Origin: Schistocephalus solidus
Taxonomy: Eukaryota; Platyhelminthes; Cestoda; Diphyllobothriidea; Diphyllobothriidae
Assembly: GCA_017591395.1 (NCBI GenBank)
Contig: WEDG01005179.1
Coordinates: 62,001-126,000, forward strand
Length of the DNA: 64,000 nt
Direction: 5' to 3'
Positions 60,306-64,000 of this stretch are shown here, in pieces. A model generated the notes under the pieces. It did not search any database and was not told where the DNA came from. It saw only the letters and a program-made list of their open reading frames with translations. A program made the position numbers and the translations under genes. The stretch's first letter is position 1, and each line of letters opens with the position of its first letter.

Positions 60306-60690
60306 TCAGTGCCTTTTATCCCTCGCCTCGTCTGGGGGCTGTGTCGGGATGGCAAGGGTCATTGACCTCGTCTGCATTGCCCGCGTTTGTTGTCCTGGAC
60401 CCGCATATCCGTTTCCCGTCCCTCGTTTGCGTGTGTCCGTGCGCGTCTCATCGGTGATTGTTGAGTCGTTGCCGTTGTCTCCGTTCCTATCGGGTCGGAG
60501 ACGCCCATCATCGGTGTTCGTGTGCAAACTATGTTCACCTGCGTCCATGTTCATGCCTGACCGAAGGTCTTGCTGGTTTGTGTTCTCCGCAGTTATCCCA
60601 TTGGATGCGTTGGTATGTGGCATAGGTTCGCTCAGGTCTGTGTTCTGGCTCGTTATGCGTTTGCATAGCGATGTGTAGCATATGTTGATA
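60306..60690 (-). other. Open frame, Asn/Asp/Thr-rich, probably repeat-derived
   Basis: On the minus strand an uninterrupted frame reads TDLSEPMPHTNASNGITAEN, GEHSLHTNTDDGRLRPDRNG, DDSTITDETRTDTRKR-like sequence and ends MTLAIPTQPPDEARDKRH. Its upstream end runs into SINE sequence (60688-60755), so no start can be assigned. No conserved domain is visible. Biased composition and setting suggest the C-terminal tail of a mobile-element protein. Confidence 0.35.
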
Positions 60691-61115
60691 AGGCGGACCC
60701 GACAAACAAGGGAGACCGAAATGGCCATGTCTGGTTTATTAGCCATCATCTACCTTACCATCTTAGATACCACAAGTCGCTATGCGACTGCCTGTGAGGG
60801 CTCTAAAGTGAGCTCCAAGGCGCAGTGGGACATATATGTTCCTTGACTAGATCGTGAACCGCACACGATCACCATATTCCCCATCGCAAACGACAAAAAC
60901 GACGGGCCCGTAGCTCATTGTTAGAGCGTTCGTCTCAATAGCCAAAGGTCGCGGGTTCGAATCCCAGGTGGTCCACACTTGGGATTGAGTATGATTGGCT
61001 GATGACGGCTTATAAGCCAGGAATTGCCATTTCGGTCTCCCTTGTCTTTGTCGGTTCTGCCTTATCATCATAGATACGACAAGTCGCTATCCGACTGTCT
61101 GCAATTATATATCCC
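60688..61115 (+). repeat. SINE-like repeat: short inverted fragment then one unit with good pol III boxes
   Basis: 60688-60755 is a minus-orientation body fragment. 60765-61115 is a plus-orientation tail, head and body, with A-box-like TAGCTCATTG and perfect B box GGTTCGAATCC (60954-60964), ending GTCTTTGTCGGTTCTGCC. It is among the best-preserved copies here. Confidence 0.75.
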
Positions 61116-61149
61116 TTATCATATATATAGGGGTAGCAGGATACACCAC

Positions 61150-61320
61150 ATTGACCGCCCAGCTACTAGCTAAAAACCCAGATACGCATGTTTTGCCGAT
61201 ATTCTGCCGCTGTCTGACACAGTTGCGATTAATTTCTGAGGAAATTAAAAAGCTCAAAGTTCAAAACTAAACTATCGACCAGAAATCACACAGGAAACGC
61301 TGAGAGACCCACCGTTGAAG
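61150..61320 (-). repeat. Dispersed repeat R3, copy 4
   Basis: CTACTAGCTAAAAACCCAGA, TTGCCGATATTCTGCCGC and GCTGAGAGACCCACCG match the other R3 copies in reverse. Confidence 0.6.
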
Positions 61321-61554
61321 CTCTGGCTTGGCTTTAAAAAATGTGTGGTTCTGAAATCCAGCGCGATTAGCAAGGTGAATTTCTCTCCCTACGGTCCCTT
61401 TTTTGTTTCCTGCTTACCTTTCTTTTCACTTTACCATGGCTGAGCTTAGCTGATGTGTACTCGAGATCGAGAAAAGGAGATCGGAAGGATTTGTTTCCTG
61501 TATTTAGCACGAAGTGTTAATTTATAAACTGTTACAATCAATTAACAGTGAGAA

Positions 61555-62045
61555 TTAGTTGGGTGTGTGAACCGTGTCTTCACTCCAACCAACACCTAAC
61601 TGCACGAAGTTGGCCAAATCTGCATTACGCCTCATTGAGGTTTGACAAAGATAACTTCCACAAAGTATTTGGAGCATGCGCTCGACCGCATTTGGGATAC
61701 ACTATACAGGCATGGAGGCGTTGGACCGCCTTAAATAAGGCTCAGGGGTGGGTGGTAAAAATGGTGAAAGGTTTGTGGTCACTGCCCTATGAAAACAGAC
61801 GGTCGATGCTCAAGCTCTTTCCCATTTATTACAGGGATCTCATAGTAACTTTCCGCATCATGCATGACCTAAACTGATGCTTTGTCCGCAACGATTTTTT
61901 TCCCTCAGACTAACAAGCCGAGCTTGCGCGGTCATCCTCATAAACTACGCACGAGGAAAGCTAGGATCAATGGGCGAAATTTCGTCGTTAACCTTTCCGG
62001 ACGACAGTTCTGTCCGTCTTGCGCGTGCCTTGGCCTCTAGGTAGG
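61555..62045 (+). mobile_element. Non-LTR retrotransposon C-terminal fragment (jockey/CR1-like)
   Basis: Plus strand reads FHKVFGACARPHLGYTIQAW, then AQGWVVKMVKGLWSLPYENR, LKLFPIYYRDLIVTFRIMHD. After a stop it resumes in another frame, SLRGHPHKLRTRKAR and RNFVVNLSGR. This is the conserved region after the RT palm in such LINEs (the RPHLEYAIQAW-type block). It may be the same family as 47321-48235, which it does not overlap. It is inactive. Confidence 0.75.
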
Positions 62046-62855
62046 TAGATCTTGCGCTTAGCTACGCTTTCTTTGTCACTGCGTTCCGGGAGTAGGCGTA
62101 GGCGCGGTAGCGAACGAAGCTAATCAGCTTGTCTACGCATGCCGCACAACCCTGGTCTGCAACTCGACGCTTACCAAACTTCCACCGAGGGATCGCTTAT
62201 CAGATGTGTGTAATTGTGGCTAGATGGCAGTGGCGCGCGTGGCAGGAACCCTCCTACCCCGTACTGCGCGCATATATGCTCGCCATGGGTGAAGGTTCAT
62301 GCAGACCCAAAGTAGCCTGGCTGCCACATTTCCTGAGCCAATGCGGGGTCCTGTTTTGCTAAAACGCAATAGCAGCGCAGTCCGTTTGGGGCACCGAAGA
62401 ACCAAAAATACGCATTATGACTTGATGTTCATTGTTCAGGCTCGAGGAACCTAGAAGGTCTGAAGGAACAGTTCCACTAGAATGCTGTTGCCCCTGTATT
62501 TTTCACTGTTATGACGGGGGCCGTGTCAAAAATGGGCTGTCCCTCGCCCAACTTATGTATTTTGCAGATTGCAATTTGAGAATACTATGGAATCTGTGGT
62601 ACCACAGCTGTCTATAGCATTTAGACTGAATGCTGCCAAGCAGGTTCTGTGAGTGTTATTTTGGCTTTTTGGTTCTTGTTGTTTTTCACCAGATAAACGC
62701 TGTCCAACTATATGGGACAAATGCTGTCTCCGAGACAAATCGGAATTCTCGCACGTTGACCTCCACGAACGATTTATGGACATAATTTTTCGAAAAATGT
62801 AGTTCTATTTTGGGAAAAGTTTGATATCCTCCACTTTTTGATTTGCAACATTTTG
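62046..62855. other. Unassigned
   Basis: Possibly LINE 3' flank at first. Nothing else recognised. Confidence 0.35.
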
Positions 62856-63237
62856 GGTAGGGATGTCTCGTATGTCCGCCTACACAGGACACGGGAATAT
62901 TAACTGCGCCGTGACTTACGGTAAAATTTCAGGAAGGGATAAATACACCCGTGTCTCAACGCTAACACTAACGTAAAACTAAACTGTCACCTTAATCTTA
63001 ATCAAGCCCCTTCACAAACCTAAACCCTGCAAATTAACGACCATCAAACCTTAACTCTTGGCTTAATCGTGATCCTTCGAACTTTGGTCTATAACCTCAA
63101 ACCCTAACCCGAAACTTAAGCCAACCCTCACCTTAATAATAAACTAATTTTCATAGAATTTAGCGCAAAGTCATATGCATTGCGGGCGGTTCCATCTCCC
63201 GTCCCACGTTTAGGCGGCAGTAAAAGGCATCCCTACC
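62856..63237 (+). repeat. Telomere-like repeat R1, most complete copy, with terminal inverted repeats
   Basis: The left end GGTAGGGATGTC...GTCCGCCTA, ACAGGACACGGGAA is mirrored by the right end TCTCCCGTCCCACG, TTTAGGCGGCAGT...GGCATCCCTACC, giving inverted ends of about 40 bases. The interior has spaced CTAACACTAAC, CAAACCCTAACCC and CCAACCCTCACC units and the shared block GAATTTAGCGCAAAGTCATA. Length is about 382 bp. No coding sequence. It behaves like a MITE; TSDs were not resolved. Confidence 0.7.
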
Positions 63238-63801
63238 AGAATTTCGGTTTCCTGACCACCCAAGCAGCAAAAAGTGCATAGTGAGACATTAACCATTTTT
63301 ACAATAAAAGCGTAAATACGGAAGGTACCCGTTGAACCTTCGATCCGGGAGCATAATGCCATGGAGGACGACGTTCACTGGGTGATGTGTAGGGAATTTG
63401 GTTGCTTGTTATCGAAGGCTACAATGCCCTATACGTAGGAGAGTCGCCTAAAAGTTACAGAATCTTACATTGTGGCATTGTTGTTTCGTGTCTGGTCCCG
63501 ACTAAAGAGCGCAAGGGGACATTTGTGATCTATCGTTTTTAACCTACCGATCAGTCGCGCAGACCGGTTTGAATGCTTTGGCAGGCTAATAGTCTAACCT
63601 CTTTTACAAGCCATCGGCGCCTTCTCTCCCGAACAAACTGGAATCGTCTGCTTCAAGCCTTTCCATTCTAATTTATCCTAGTATTCAGTCCTTCCCTGGC
63701 GTTCGGGAGTTGCTGCCATCTACCCTCCCTTGTACTTATTTCGACTGCTTGCTGTATGTGTTTTACGTGTAAACATAAGCCCCCTGGGTTTTTATTCTTA
63801 G
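63238..63801. other. Unassigned; ends in an intron acceptor
   Basis: The last part (GGGTTTTTATTCTTAG, 63786-63801) is a pyrimidine-rich acceptor. Confidence 0.4.
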
Positions 63802-64000
63802 GAAAAAGACTGTTCCGTGTCGCCGACATTAGCCAGGGCTGCCAAATTCTCGCATCCGCTCAGTCAGGCGGGTGAACCCTACGTGAACAGAGTGCAGGAC
63901 CTAGTGGCGGCACTGGGACCCGAGTATCGTTGTCTACGGGGACACTACGTTCCCGCTTGGTGCCTCCGCCCATCCTGTGGTGGTCCCCTGATTGGCAATT
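63802..64000 (+). CDS. Exon of an unrecognised gene, runs off the window
   Basis: After TTTTTATTCTTAG the only open frame is phase 0 and stays open for 66 codons to the end: SVSPTLARAAKFSHPLSQAG, then VNRVQDLVAALGPEYRCLRG, HYVPAWCLRPSCGG. The other two frames close within 35 codons. GC content rises sharply at the acceptor, as at the egl exons. The CLRP-C-GG region could be a short Cys motif, but no family is recognised. Confidence 0.6.

Overview
This window is nuclear DNA from a repeat-rich invertebrate genome, most likely a flatworm and plausibly a diphyllobothriid-type tapeworm. That guess rests on three things: a non-LTR retrotransposon with C-terminal C2H2 fingers of a kind I associate with tapeworm genomes, a tRNA-headed short repeat, and very long introns with short exons. 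No sequence here names the species. There is no bacterial operon structure, rRNA gene or CRISPR array, and no convincing functional tRNA gene.

Layout. 1-18.3 kb is gene-poor and full of repeats: a tandem-plus-inverted SINE cluster (1-890), the 3' half of a LINE on the minus strand (886-2571), the 5' half of the same LINE type on the plus strand (about 8.05-9.29 kb), several unclassified dispersed repeats and a (GTA)n array at 17.8-18.0 kb. About 18.4-43.0 kb holds the clearest gene, an Egalitarian-like mRNA cargo adaptor on the plus strand. It has a large first exon (18708-21044), a proposed 177-base middle exon (34248-34424) and a final exon (41433-42284). All junctions are phase 0 and the introns are about 13 kb and 7 kb. 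Inside those introns lie an exon pair on the opposite strand (28.96-27.70 kb), a TTAA-flanked foldback element, an LTR-like remnant, zinc-finger LINE debris, a roughly 690-base (GTA)n array and a 1.46-kb-arm inverted repeat (35.46-40.81 kb). 43-54 kb is mostly AT-rich DNA with a second LINE family (47.3-48.2 kb). At 54.1-54.7 kb two terminal exons converge tail to tail: a two-pass membrane protein on the plus strand and a basic, Ser/Thr-rich protein on the minus strand. More coding-like blocks of the minus-strand gene may extend to 59.9 kb. The last 199 bases are an open exon of another plus-strand gene that leaves the window.

How the parts relate. Egalitarian is known in Drosophila to link localised mRNAs to BicD and dynein. 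Here the first exon carries the N-terminal BicD-binding-type block and three further conserved blocks, and the last exon carries a dynein light chain-like motif at the extreme C-terminus. I could not find exons for the 3'-5' exonuclease-like domain expected between them. Gene boundaries other than this one are inferred from splice-site and coding-frame reading only.
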